A stretch of DNA of 64,000 nucleotides from an uncultured Roseburia sp. GTDB taxonomy: Bacteria > Bacillota > Clostridia > Lachnospirales > Lachnospiraceae. Below the pieces are notes generated by a model. The model was not told the origin of the DNA, did no database searches, and saw only the letters and a program-made list of their open reading frames with translations. Location of the stretch: NCBI GenBank assembly GCA_900542495.1, contig UQNW01000011.1:1-64000 (forward strand), in the 5' to 3' direction. The position numbers and the translations under genes are program-made. Positions 1 to 8,372 of this stretch are shown piece after piece. Numbering within the stretch: the stretch's first letter is position 1; every line of letters starts with the position of its first letter.

Positions 1-35
1 TTATGTGTATTTGGAATTTCTCATTTTGGCTTGTA

Positions 36-527
36 CTATTTATATTCTAGCACCATTCCAACCGTTTCCTGACAATCCGTAAGGGCAAAACTAATGCTGT
101 TGTTTATTTTAATAACAGCATTCCCCCCCACATCATATATGTTTTGTTCATCATTACCTTCACGAGTAATGCTGTATCCATTCAGGCATAATGTTACGCC
201 ATTTGGACACTCCCATGCACTATCGATCGTCACTTCTTGCGTCAGATAGTAATATCCTTCTCCAGTTATTCCATTAAGATCAGAAATCCCTGTCCATTCC
301 TTTTCCTCATGACTACAATTTCCAGCTGTCAGCTCCCCAGTTCCGCATACGCAATGCTTATGCTCAGGATTCCCCGCAGCTGTTACGTTCTGCTCACTTT
401 CCCCTTCAGCCTTCGCATGCACTGTTCCATCCGGTACTGCCGGAACAAGTCCTGCCACCATTCCGAATACCAGTAAGCCGGAAAGTATTTTTGCAATTCC
501 TTTGCCCATTCTCTTTTTTCTTATCAT
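36..527 (-). CDS. Truncated secreted surface protein (N-terminal fragment)
   Basis: This 163-residue protein has a basic N-terminus and a hydrophobic stretch (about residues 11-35), a typical signal peptide ending near HAKAEG. A Cys/His-rich segment (KHCVCG, then CSHEE, residues 57-75) follows, then a YYYLTQEVTI...CLNGYSI block. This arrangement is familiar from long clostridial surface proteins in which a 'LCLNG(H/Y)xI' motif opens a beta-helix-like region. Those proteins usually run to many hundreds of residues, whereas this one stops right after 'LTDCQ'. It is probably a C-terminally truncated relic. I read the other frames of the last 35 bases and found no clear continuation. An MITE-like repeat starts 25 bp upstream of its start codon. 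Confidence 0.6.
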   Translation of the reverse strand: MIRKKRMGKGIAKILSGLLVFGMVAGLVPAVPDGTVHAKAEGESEQNVTAAGNPEHKHCVCGTGELTAGNCSHEEKEWTGISDLNGITGEGYYYLTQEVTIDSAWECPNGVTLCLNGYSITREGNDEQNIYDVGGNAVIKINNSISFALTDCQETVGMVLEYK

Positions 528-552
528 GTGTATTCTCCTCCTGCATTTGTTT

Positions 553-705
553 GTAACTATTCAGAGCCAAGGCAATTTTCATAAATTTGCGAATCATGCT
601 TGCATGAATGAGCATAATTTTGAAAATTTCTTTGGCGAAGTAACCACATGAGCAAAAGGAAAGCTCTGAAAGAGCGGTTTTGCGAATGGGGTTCTGAATA
701 GTTAC
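553..705. repeat. MITE-like element with terminal inverted repeats (family A)
   Basis: The left end GTAACTATTCAGAG (553-566) is matched in inverted orientation by TTCTGAATAGTTAC (692-705), a near-perfect 13-14 bp terminal inverted repeat around 153 bp. The interior also folds back partly (AATTTTCA/TGAAAATT, GCTCTGAAAGAGC). No transposase is encoded. An open frame crosses the element (406-714, minus strand), but its sequence is just the repeat read through. It is probably a non-autonomous mobile repeat. I see only one copy here. Confidence 0.6.
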
Positions 706-764
706 ATATGGCACTTTACCATTTTTTTCATTTTATCACAGCGTTCACCCAAAACCCGGATTTC

Positions 765-798
765 GGCGTGAGTTGTAATTATATGGCGTGAATTGTAA
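765..798 (+). promoter_or_regulatory. Two LytTR-type direct repeats
   Basis: GGCGTGAGTTGTAA (765-778) and GGCGTGAATTGTAA (785-798) differ at one base and start exactly 20 bp apart, about two helical turns. They end 9 bp upstream of the predicted -35 of the kinase/regulator operon. LytTR DNA-binding domains bind paired direct repeats of this kind. The regulator encoded at 2158-2871 is therefore the likely ligand, which implies autoactivation. The family binding mode is known; its use here is inference. Confidence 0.6.
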
Positions 799-807
799 GA
801 TGCAGGC

Positions 808-836
808 TTGCTTTGGTTTTCCGAATTTTTTATAAT
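808..836 (+). promoter_or_regulatory. Promoter of the AgrC/AgrA-type operon
   Basis: -35 TTGCTT (808-813), 17 bp spacer, -10 TATAAT (831-836). The -10 is perfect and the -35 weak, as expected for an activator-dependent promoter with regulator sites just upstream. The first gene starts at 874 after an AAGGAGG ribosome site. Confidence 0.65.
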
Positions 837-873
837 GGATGTATCATAACTGTGAAACAAGGAGGACTGCCAC

Positions 874-2142
874 ATGCTGCTTCAGATTTTAACTTATACA
901 CACCACTTAACGACAATGCTGTTTGGCATTTTTCTGTCCGCCTTTTTTCTCGGGGTAAAACAGAATAAGAAAAATGTCTGCATTCTTCTTGGCGGTGGAG
1001 CAGTATCCGGACTTTTCTTTCTGATCTGCAATACGGTATTCGGTTCGTTGTTCACGGAAGCCGTCTATCCGATTTTCGTGCATCTGCCGCTTTTTCTGCT
1101 GCTGGTGTTTTATTACCGTTTCCGCTGGCTGCCTTCCATAATCTCTATCATGACCGCCTATCTGTGCTGCCAGTTCAGCAACTGGGCAGGTATTTTTGCC
1201 TTATCCCTGAGCGGATTGGACTGGGTTTATTACCTGGTAAGGATTATCGTGACTGTTGCCGTTTTCGCTTTCTTAAGCCAGTATCTGTGCCAGACTACCG
1301 CACTGCTTTTTGCAAAATCTGACCGGGAGCTGTATATCCTCGGGGCAATGCCATTTGTCTATTATGTGTTTGATTACTCTACCACAAAGTTCTCCATGCT
1401 TCTTTACTCCGGAAATAAGGTGGTCGTGGAATTTCTCGCATTTGCCATGTGTATTTCCTATGTCATTTTCCTGTTCGTCTATTTTCAGGAATATGAGTTG
1501 AAAAACCGCGCTGAACAATACGGTCAGCTTACCAATATGCAGTTGAACTCCCTGCACTCGGAGATCGAGCAGGTCCGTAGCAGCGAACACCGCATGAAGA
1601 TTCTGCGGCACGACATGCGCCATCATCTTGCTGCCATCCAGACTTTTATCTCCCAGCAGGAACCGGAGCGCGCGCTTGATTATATTCAGGAGATCAATAA
1701 GCAATATGACGACACGGTCATTCATTCTTTCTGCAGAAATGAGCTGCTGAATTCGGTTCTTTCCATTTACCAGACACGGTTTGCGGAAAATCAGATTGTT
1801 TTTGACGTACAGATCCAGACTTCACAGACACTCTGCTGCTCTGAGATGACTTTCTGTGCGATTCTTTCCAATCTTCTGGAAAATGCCATGCATGCGGTCA
1901 CGAAGCTCCCTGAGGAAAAACGTATCGTGCATCTGAGCATTTTTGAAAAGGGAAACCACCTTCTGATCCTGCAGAAGAATCCGGCTTCAGAGACACCTGT
2001 TTTTTCAAACGGTATCCCGGTTACAACGGCAAAGAATCACGGTATCGGTGTCCAAAGCGTCATTTATTATGTAGAGAAGGAACACGGACAGTACCAGTTT
2101 TACATGGAAGGTGAGGACTTTGTAGTCCGCATTATTCTTTAA
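874..2142 (+). CDS. Sensor histidine kinase, AgrC/GHKL type
   Basis: This 422-residue protein begins with about 200 residues of hydrophobic segments (six or seven predicted membrane spans). A short coiled linker (about 205-240) leads to the phospho-acceptor motif LRHDMRHH (His near residue 246). An N box (NLLENAMHA, about 330) and a glycine loop (GIGVQSV, about 390) mark a GHKL ATPase. This is the architecture of peptide-sensing AgrC-type kinases (HATPase_c_5). The ATG follows AAGGAGGACTGCC. The gene ends 15 bp before the LytTR regulator, so the two form an operon. No agrB/agrD-like peptide genes are nearby, so the signal is unknown. Confidence 0.88.
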   Translation: MLLQILTYTHHLTTMLFGIFLSAFFLGVKQNKKNVCILLGGGAVSGLFFLICNTVFGSLFTEAVYPIFVHLPLFLLLVFYYRFRWLPSIISIMTAYLCCQFSNWAGIFALSLSGLDWVYYLVRIIVTVAVFAFLSQYLCQTTALLFAKSDRELYILGAMPFVYYVFDYSTTKFSMLLYSGNKVVVEFLAFAMCISYVIFLFVYFQEYELKNRAEQYGQLTNMQLNSLHSEIEQVRSSEHRMKILRHDMRHHLAAIQTFISQQEPERALDYIQEINKQYDDTVIHSFCRNELLNSVLSIYQTRFAENQIVFDVQIQTSQTLCCSEMTFCAILSNLLENAMHAVTKLPEEKRIVHLSIFEKGNHLLILQKNPASETPVFSNGIPVTTAKNHGIGVQSVIYYVEKEHGQYQFYMEGEDFVVRIIL

Positions 2143-2157
2143 GCGAGGAAATTTATT

Positions 2158-2871
2158 ATGGTAAAGATTGCGATTTGTGATGATGAAACTGAATTTTTGG
2201 ATCTGCTTTCAGACAGTCTTGATTCCTGGTGCCGGGCGCATCAGCTGACACTGCAGCTCTACCGGTTCACAAACGGTGACGAACTGATCTCCGCACACAG
2301 GGCTTATGGCATGGATCTGATCCTGCTTGATATGATCATGCCCCTTTTAAGTGGCATGGATACCGCCCGCGAACTGCGCCAGCATGACCCGCACGTTCCG
2401 ATCATTTTTCTGACTTCCTCACCGGAATTTGCGCTGGAATCTTATGAAGTCCGCACTTTCTGGTATCTGTTGAAACCTCTTGACGAAGTGCGTTTCCATG
2501 CGGTCCTCGACAGCTGGTACGAAGTCCACAAGGCTTCCATGGCTCATTTCGCGGCAAGAACAGATTCCGGCTACCAGGCGATTTATTTTCAGGATGTCGA
2601 ATATCTGGAAGCGCAGAATAAGAATGTGTTAGTGACATTGAAAGACGGCTCGGTGATCTCCATAAAAGAACCCTTTCACCAGTGTGAAACAATTTTCACA
2701 GTGGAAAAAGGGTTTTATAAATGCCACCGCAGCTATATTACAGCGTTAAGCTGCGTGGAAAAGTTCGGTAAAACCTCTCTCTTCACAAAATCCGGCGCAC
2801 AGATTCCGATTTCAAGAGACAATTACGCTAATTTTAAGGATGTTTATTTTTCCTATATGTTTCCGCAGTAA
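2158..2871 (+). CDS. LytTR-family response regulator
   Basis: This 237-residue protein has an N-terminal receiver domain: acidic pair IAICDDE at the start, phospho-acceptor Asp in LILLDMIMP (about residue 60), Lys in LLKPLD (about 103). A C-terminal LytTR DNA-binding domain spans about 135-235 (EYLEAQNKNVLVTLKDGS ... KCHRSYI). It is the cytoplasmic partner of the kinase just upstream. AgrA/VirR-type regulators bind paired direct repeats, and such a pair lies in this operon's own promoter. The gene converges with the DUF3887-like gene, leaving 8 bp between stop codons and no obvious terminator. Confidence 0.9.
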   Translation: MVKIAICDDETEFLDLLSDSLDSWCRAHQLTLQLYRFTNGDELISAHRAYGMDLILLDMIMPLLSGMDTARELRQHDPHVPIIFLTSSPEFALESYEVRTFWYLLKPLDEVRFHAVLDSWYEVHKASMAHFAARTDSGYQAIYFQDVEYLEAQNKNVLVTLKDGSVISIKEPFHQCETIFTVEKGFYKCHRSYITALSCVEKFGKTSLFTKSGAQIPISRDNYANFKDVYFSYMFPQ

Positions 2872-2879
2872 TGATCCGG

Positions 2880-3353
2880 CTATTGGATCCCGAAGGACGC
2901 AAGCTTCATGTCCTCGTTGAACGCCAGTGTGTAATGCACCTCAATGTTTTCATATTCTGCGGTCACGTAAACGGCTGCGATATGCGCACCTCTCTGTATG
3001 ATCTCCGCATCCTGCATTGTTTCAATGGAAACAAAATCTCCCCAGTCTTCCGAGATCCGCGCCTTGCCCTCGTCCATGCGCTCTTTGTTCATGATCTCCT
3101 GCATGTCCGGGACAACAAGGCTTTGCAGGCTGTCAAAATCCTCTTCATTTAAAAGCCCTATGATTTTTTCCGCCTGTGCTTTCACTTCCTCTTCGCTGAA
3201 CACTTCACTCTCCGCCAGCGCTTTGTTCTGCGGCTGCATCCAGTAAGTTGCAACGGATGCTGCCACAAGGATCACTGCGACGATAACGATATTACGGATC
3301 CGCTTTTTCTTCTGCTCCGGTGTCAGCACTTTTTTTGTTTTTTTCTTACTCAT
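2880..3353 (-). CDS. DUF3887-like membrane-anchored protein
   Basis: This 157-residue protein has a very basic N-terminus (KKKTKK...KKKRIRN), one transmembrane segment (about residues 24-42), and an extracytoplasmic domain. The segment with 'AQAEKIIGLLNEEDFDSL' and a C-terminal strand 'VHYTLAFNEDMKLASFGI' resembles DUF3887 domains, whose function is unknown. It lies 30 bp downstream of the sulfhydrylase gene on the same strand and may share its transcript. The functional link is unclear. Confidence 0.65.
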   Translation of the reverse strand: MSKKKTKKVLTPEQKKKRIRNIVIVAVILVAASVATYWMQPQNKALAESEVFSEEEVKAQAEKIIGLLNEEDFDSLQSLVVPDMQEIMNKERMDEGKARISEDWGDFVSIETMQDAEIIQRGAHIAAVYVTAEYENIEVHYTLAFNEDMKLASFGIQ

Positions 3354-3383
3354 TCTTCTCTCTGCACTTTCCTTTTTTTCATA

Positions 3384-4673
3384 TTAGTCCCTGATCGCAT
3401 CCAACGCATTCGAAATATCTGCGATCAGATCTTCCTTATCCTCTAAACCGAGACTTATCCGGATCAGCTCTGCCGGAACACCTGCCTCTTTCAGCTGTTC
3501 ATCTGTCATCTGTCTGTGTGTGGAGGTTGCCGGATTCAGACAGCAGGTTCTTGCATCTGCCACATGTGTCTCGATCGCTCCAAGCTTTAAGTTCTGCATA
3601 AAAGCAGACGCAGCCTCCCTGCCGCCCTTTAATCCGAATGAAACGACACCGCATCCGCCGTGTGGCAGGTATTTTCTGGCACGTTCATAGTATTTGCTGG
3701 AAGACAGGCCCGGATAGTTCACATAGGCTACCTTTGGATGTTTTTCCAGAAATTCTGCAACTGCCTGTCCGTTTTCCACATGCTTAGGCATACGCACGTG
3801 CAGCGACTCCAGTCCAAGGTTTAACAGGAATGCGTTCTGTGGCGACTGGATGCATCCGAGATCACGCATAAGCTGTGTTGTACATTTTGTGATGAATGCG
3901 CCCTCATTGCCAAATTTTTCTGCATAGGTCACGCCATGGTAGCTCTCATCCGGTGTACAAAGTCCCGGATATTTGTCTGCGTGTGCCATCCAGTCGAATT
4001 TTCCGCTGTCAACGATTGCACCGCCCACTGCCGCACCATGTCCATCCATGTATTTGGTGGTGGAGTGTGTCACAATATCCGCACCCCACTCAAATGGCCT
4101 GCAGTTGACCGGAGTTGGAAATGTGTTGTCTATGATAAGAGGTACGCCGTGCGCATGTGCTGTTTTTGCAAAGAGCTCAATATCTAATACTGTCAATGCC
4201 GGATTGGCGATCGTCTCGCCAAACATCAGCTTTGTGTTTGGACGGAATGCAGCGTTTAACTCCTCCTCCGATGCGTCAGGAGACACGAAGGTTGCCGTGA
4301 TCCCCATTTTTGCAAGCGTAACTGCAATGAGGTTGAAGGTTCCGCCGTAGATCGAGGATGATGCCACGATATGGTCTCCACTCTCACATATGTTGAATAT
4401 GGCAAAAAAGTTCGCTGCCTGTCCGCTTGAGGTCAGCATTGCGGCTGTGCCGCCTTCCATTGCTGCGATCTTGGCTGCGACATGATCATTCGTCGGATTC
4501 TGCAGCCGTGTATAGAAATATCCGGATGCCTCAAGATCAAACAGTTTTCCCATGTCCTCACTGGTGCTGTATTTGAAAGTGGTAGACTGGATGATCGGGA
4601 TCTGCCGCGGCTGTCCATTCTCCGGGGTATATCCTGCCTGTACACATTTTGTGCCTATTTTATAATCGTTCAT
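3384..4673 (-). CDS. metY: O-acetylhomoserine sulfhydrylase (PLP-dependent)
   Basis: This 429-residue Cys/Met-metabolism PLP enzyme would make homocysteine from O-acetylhomoserine and sulfide in the cytoplasm. Visible motifs: IPIIQSTTFKY near the N-terminus, SGYFYTRLQNPTND (about 50-64), the sheet SSSIYGGTFNL, and the PLP lysine in THSTTKYMDGHG (about K207). The C-terminal VADARTCCLNPATSTHRQM is typical of the MetY/Cgs family. I chose the ATG at 4673, preceded by GGAAAGG at about 13 bases; in-frame alternatives are ATG 4685 and TTG 4697. No SAM riboswitch is visible upstream, though a GATCTGC/GCAGATC hairpin lies in the leader (about 4738-4766). Confidence 0.9.
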   Translation of the reverse strand: MNDYKIGTKCVQAGYTPENGQPRQIPIIQSTTFKYSTSEDMGKLFDLEASGYFYTRLQNPTNDHVAAKIAAMEGGTAAMLTSSGQAANFFAIFNICESGDHIVASSSIYGGTFNLIAVTLAKMGITATFVSPDASEEELNAAFRPNTKLMFGETIANPALTVLDIELFAKTAHAHGVPLIIDNTFPTPVNCRPFEWGADIVTHSTTKYMDGHGAAVGGAIVDSGKFDWMAHADKYPGLCTPDESYHGVTYAEKFGNEGAFITKCTTQLMRDLGCIQSPQNAFLLNLGLESLHVRMPKHVENGQAVAEFLEKHPKVAYVNYPGLSSSKYYERARKYLPHGGCGVVSFGLKGGREAASAFMQNLKLGAIETHVADARTCCLNPATSTHRQMTDEQLKEAGVPAELIRISLGLEDKEDLIADISNALDAIRD

Positions 4674-4841
4674 TTCATTTTCCATGCCTTTCCGCAATCT
4701 GCCCTTCGTATCCGGCAGTCACATTATTGTCAAACTGATCTGCGCCATAATCTCTGCTGCAGATCATCAGTATTATTACTGTAGCATTATGAGCGCCGTT
4801 TTTCAAGAATTGTTTTTCCTGTCTGCCCGGAAGTAAAACAC

Positions 4842-4870
4842 TTGCAGAAGTATGTTATTTTCGATAGTAT
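4842..4870 (+). promoter_or_regulatory. Candidate promoter of the aldehyde dehydrogenase gene
   Basis: -35 TTGCAG (4842-4847), 17 bp spacer, -10 TAGTAT (4865-4870), 82 bp before the start codon. The match is moderate. The rest of the 279 bp intergenic region between the divergent genes shows only the small hairpin at 4738-4766. Confidence 0.45.
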
Positions 4871-4952
4871 ATAAGTATCAGATGTACGGATATAGGTTGA
4901 GTCAGAACAGGTGATTGTCTGATCGATCCGGAAGATAAAAGGAGGAATCCTC

Positions 4953-6332
4953 ATGACCGAGCAGGAGATCAAGGATATTTTACAACAACAGAACCACTTT
5001 TTTTCCAGTGGCAAAACGATCCCGGCGGAATTCCGCCTGAAACAGTTAGAAAGTTTGAAGGAGGCTATGATCCGCCATGAAGCCGACCTTGCTGCGGCAT
5101 TGAAGGAGGATCTTGGAAAGAGCCATATGGAAAGCTATATGTGTGAGATCGGGCTGACGCTGTCCGAGCTTACCTGGATGCAGAAGCATCTCCGCAGCCT
5201 TATGCGCAGCAAACGTGTTTCCACCCCGGCCGCCCAGTTTGCAGCAAAGAGCTTCCGCTCCCCTTCCCCTTACGGAACCGTGCTGATCATGAGCCCATGG
5301 AATTACCCGGTGTTACTGACACTCGATCCGCTGATCGATGCCATAGCAGCCGGGAATACTGCGGTCGTAAAGCCAAGTGCCTACGCCCCTTGCACGTTCA
5401 ATGTCATGAAGACCATGATCGAAGAATGTTTTCCGGCACATTATGTTGCAGTGGTCGATGGCGGCCGCGCAGAAAATCAGGCATTGTTACAGCAGCGTTT
5501 TGACATGATCTTTTTCACCGGCGGAAAGACTGTCGGACGGGAGGTACTCCGCCATGCGGCTGAATATTTAACCCCTGTCACGTTAGAGCTTGGCGGAAAG
5601 AGCCCATGTATCGTTGACTCCACCGCTAAGATCCGGCTTGCCGCAAAGCGTATTGTCTTCGGCAAGTATTTGAACTGCGGACAGACCTGTGTTGCGCCGG
5701 ATTATATTCTCTGTGACAAACGCATCCGTGATGAGCTTATCACTGCGGTCTTAGCTGAGATTGAAAAGCAGTTTGGGAAAGAACCTCTGAAAAATCCGAA
5801 TTACGGAAAGATCATCAACGAAAAGCATTTTGAACGCATTCTCGGGCTGATCAATGGGGAAAAGCTTGTGTATGGGGGACAGTCAGAGTCTGAATCGCTC
5901 CGCATTGCGCCCACCGTTCTCAATAATATTACGTGGGACGACGCTGTGATGGGCGAAGAGATCTTCGGTCCTCTGCTTCCGATCCTCACCTTCGACACAT
6001 TAGACGAAGCGCTTGATACCGTGGAATCCCACCCTCATCCGCTTGCGCTTTATTTTTTCAGTGAGGACAAGGCTGCACAGAAGAAGGTCTTAGATACCTG
6101 CCGTTTTGGCGGCGGCTGTATCAATGACACGATCATTCATCTTGCAACGGGCGATATGCCATTCGGCGGTGTCGGTGAGAGCGGCATGGGCAGCTACCAC
6201 GGCAGGGTTGGTTTTGAAACCTTCAGCCATTACCGCAGTATTGTCGATAAGAAAACGTGGATGGATCTGCCGATCCGGTATCAGAAATATACCAGATTGA
6301 AAGAAAAGATGATGCGGATGTTTTTGAAATAA
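4953..6332 (+). CDS. Aldehyde dehydrogenase, class 3 type
   Basis: This 459-residue NAD(P)-dependent aldehyde dehydrogenase has the length and motifs of the ALDH3/fatty-aldehyde group. It shows MSPWNYPVLLTL (113-124), the cofactor loop FFTGGKTVGREV (187-198), catalytic Glu in LELGGKSP (E212) and catalytic Cys in NCGQTCVAPDY (C246). It oxidises aldehydes to acids; the substrate cannot be read from sequence. The ATG follows AAAAGGAGGAATCCTC. The gene stands alone and converges with trmK, 7 bp away. Confidence 0.9.
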   Translation: MTEQEIKDILQQQNHFFSSGKTIPAEFRLKQLESLKEAMIRHEADLAAALKEDLGKSHMESYMCEIGLTLSELTWMQKHLRSLMRSKRVSTPAAQFAAKSFRSPSPYGTVLIMSPWNYPVLLTLDPLIDAIAAGNTAVVKPSAYAPCTFNVMKTMIEECFPAHYVAVVDGGRAENQALLQQRFDMIFFTGGKTVGREVLRHAAEYLTPVTLELGGKSPCIVDSTAKIRLAAKRIVFGKYLNCGQTCVAPDYILCDKRIRDELITAVLAEIEKQFGKEPLKNPNYGKIINEKHFERILGLINGEKLVYGGQSESESLRIAPTVLNNITWDDAVMGEEIFGPLLPILTFDTLDEALDTVESHPHPLALYFFSEDKAAQKKVLDTCRFGGGCINDTIIHLATGDMPFGGVGESGMGSYHGRVGFETFSHYRSIVDKKTWMDLPIRYQKYTRLKEKMMRMFLK

Positions 6333-6339
6333 GGGGGGA

Positions 6340-7053
6340 TTATCGATAAAACTGTAATGCCAGTTCATTATAATACAGTATGTCTTCCACTTCTGCGAGC
6401 CGTGTCCTGATTTTTTCTGACACCGGCTGTTTTGCAAGATTCTCCTTGATGCCTGTGTATATGAGCTTTTCTTTTTCAAGGAAAGTTTTCAACACAGGAT
6501 GGCGGTTTTGCAGGAGTAATCCACCATAGAGATCTGAAAGTTTCAACTCTTCCAAAGCTTTCTGTGCATTTTCACCCTGATATTGCACTTTCATCATTGG
6601 ATAGAATTTTCCGTCCTCTAACACCATGTCCTCTGCGAGGATAGTATATCCTTCTTCTCTTAAAAACTCACGGACACGCTCTATCTCGGACTGCGGCTGC
6701 AGGATGAGTTCTTTCGCAGTCCGGCAGACCTGTTCCCCATCCTGTAAGATATGTATGACAAGTCCGCCTCCCATACCGGCGATGAGGACAGCTTCCACCT
6801 CGCCGGGTTCTAAAGCTGCCACACCGTCTGAGAGACGTGTCTGTATGTATGCCTGCAATCCATATAAAGCAATATGTTCTTTTGCCCGCTCTAACGGTCC
6901 TTCGTTGATATCCATGGCGATCGCAGATGGAATTTTCTCCTGCTGCAACAGATAGATTGGAATATATCCGTGGTCAGTTCCAACATCTGCTAATGTATAT
7001 CCCTGTGTGACAAGAGCTGCGGCTGTCGTTAAACGATTTGAAATCTTTACCAT
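6340..7053 (-). CDS. trmK: tRNA (adenine(22)-N1)-methyltransferase
   Basis: This 237-residue SAM-dependent methyltransferase modifies A22 in tRNA. The N-terminal KISNRLTTAAALV and the SAM-binding motif LADVGTDHGYIPIYL (about 20-35) are diagnostic, with the AVLIAGMGGGLV (about 88-99) and LILQPQSEIERVREFL motifs behind them. It follows rpoD with a 1-base gap, the usual dnaG-rpoD-trmK order of Firmicutes. Confidence 0.92.
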   Translation of the reverse strand: MVKISNRLTTAAALVTQGYTLADVGTDHGYIPIYLLQQEKIPSAIAMDINEGPLERAKEHIALYGLQAYIQTRLSDGVAALEPGEVEAVLIAGMGGGLVIHILQDGEQVCRTAKELILQPQSEIERVREFLREEGYTILAEDMVLEDGKFYPMMKVQYQGENAQKALEELKLSDLYGGLLLQNRHPVLKTFLEKEKLIYTGIKENLAKQPVSEKIRTRLAEVEDILYYNELALQFYR

Positions 7054-7054
7054 T

Positions 7055-8335
7055 TTACTCTAAGTAATCCTTTAATTTGCGGCTTCTGCTTGGATGGCGG
7101 AGTTTGCGGAGCGCTTTTGCCTCGATCTGACGAATACGCTCACGGGTTACATTGAACTCTTTTCCAACTTCTTCCAGTGTTCTGGCACGACCGTCCTCCA
7201 AACCAAAACGAAGTGTCAGCACTTTCTGCTCTCTCTCGGTCAGTGTTCCAAGTACTTCCTCTAACTGCTCTTTTAACAATGTGAATGCTGCTGCATCTGC
7301 TGGTACAGGCACATTATCATCCTGAATGAAGTCTCCTAAATGGCTGTCTTCCTCCTCACCGATTGGTGTCTCCAGAGAAACAGGCTCCTGCGAAATCTTT
7401 AAGATCTCACGTACACGCTCTACCGGCATATTCATCTCTGCTGCAATTTCTTCCGGACTAGGTTCACGTCCTAACTCCTGAAGTAACTGTCTGGATACAC
7501 GGATTAGCTTGTTGATCGTCTCAACCATATGGACAGGGATACGGATCGTTCTCGCCTGATCTGCGATCGCTCTAGTGATTGCCTGACGAATCCACCATGT
7601 TGCGTAGGTAGAGAATTTGTATCCTTTGCGGTAGTCAAATTTTTCCACAGCTTTGATCAGACCAAGGTTACCTTCCTGGATCAGATCAAGGAAAAGCATA
7701 CCACGTCCGACATATCTTTTTGCAATTGAAACAACCAGACGTAAGTTTGCCTCTGCCAGACGTTTCTTTGCTTCATCTCCTGCATCAAGATCTTTCTGTA
7801 AGTTTTTAATCTCCTCTTTGATCTCAGCAAGTTCTTCTTCTGTCGCATTTTCTTCTCGGCCCTTTAAGATTGCAATTTTTTCTTTTGCAACATTTCCAGC
7901 TTCCATGTTCTTGGCGAGTTCGATCTCCTCCTCCGCACTTAAAAGAGGTACTTTACCGATCTCCTTTAAATACATACGAACCGGATCTTCAATCGAAACG
8001 CCGTCCGGCACGGAAAGGTCGATCTTCTCAACTTCGATTTCATCTTCATCATCTACTTCAAGTAAGATCTCATCATCAGAATCATCATCTGTGATACGAA
8101 GTACATCGATATTGTTTGCTTCCAGAAAATCTAAAATCTTGTCAAACTGCTCTGCTTCTAACTGCATGTCCGCAAAGAAATCACTGATTTCCTGATACTC
8201 TAACATGTTCTTTTTCTTTTTGGCTAAGGCTAACAGTTCCTTTAACTTCTGCTGAAACTTTTCTCTGGCAGCTTCGTCCATAACTGCTGCTTCTTTTTTG
8301 GTTTCCTTTACCTCGTTTTCTGTCTTTTTTGCCAT
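7055..8335 (-). CDS. rpoD: Primary sigma factor RpoD (SigA)
   Basis: This 426-residue housekeeping sigma-70 factor has an acidic region 1.1 (with a [17 protein letters not shown] stretch) and region 1.2 from [15 protein letters not shown]. Region 2 contains [19 protein letters not shown] and [14 protein letters not shown] (about 215-255). Region 3 and region 4 ([17 protein letters not shown] ... [18 protein letters not shown]) complete it to the C-terminus. Promoters in this window fit its TTGACA/TATAAT consensus. It sits 37 bp downstream of dnaG in the macromolecular-synthesis operon. Confidence 0.97.
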   Translation of the reverse strand: MAKKTENEVKETKKEAAVMDEAAREKFQQKLKELLALAKKKKNMLEYQEISDFFADMQLEAEQFDKILDFLEANNIDVLRITDDDSDDEILLEVDDEDEIEVEKIDLSVPDGVSIEDPVRMYLKEIGKVPLLSAEEEIELAKNMEAGNVAKEKIAILKGREENATEEELAEIKEEIKNLQKDLDAGDEAKKRLAEANLRLVVSIAKRYVGRGMLFLDLIQEGNLGLIKAVEKFDYRKGYKFSTYATWWIRQAITRAIADQARTIRIPVHMVETINKLIRVSRQLLQELGREPSPEEIAAEMNMPVERVREILKISQEPVSLETPIGEEEDSHLGDFIQDDNVPVPADAAAFTLLKEQLEEVLGTLTEREQKVLTLRFGLEDGRARTLEEVGKEFNVTRERIRQIEAKALRKLRHPSRSRKLKDYLE

Positions 8336-8372
8336 TTTGTTTCATCCTCTCAAGTTTTCTACTATTTTGTCC

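Noticed and set aside
406..714. 102-residue open frame on the minus strand
   Set aside because: It is the family A repeat read through plus an out-of-frame part of the secreted-protein gene.
4674..4952. Possible SAM riboswitch upstream of metY
   Set aside because: I could not find the conserved S-box core; only a short GATCTGC/GCAGATC hairpin is present.
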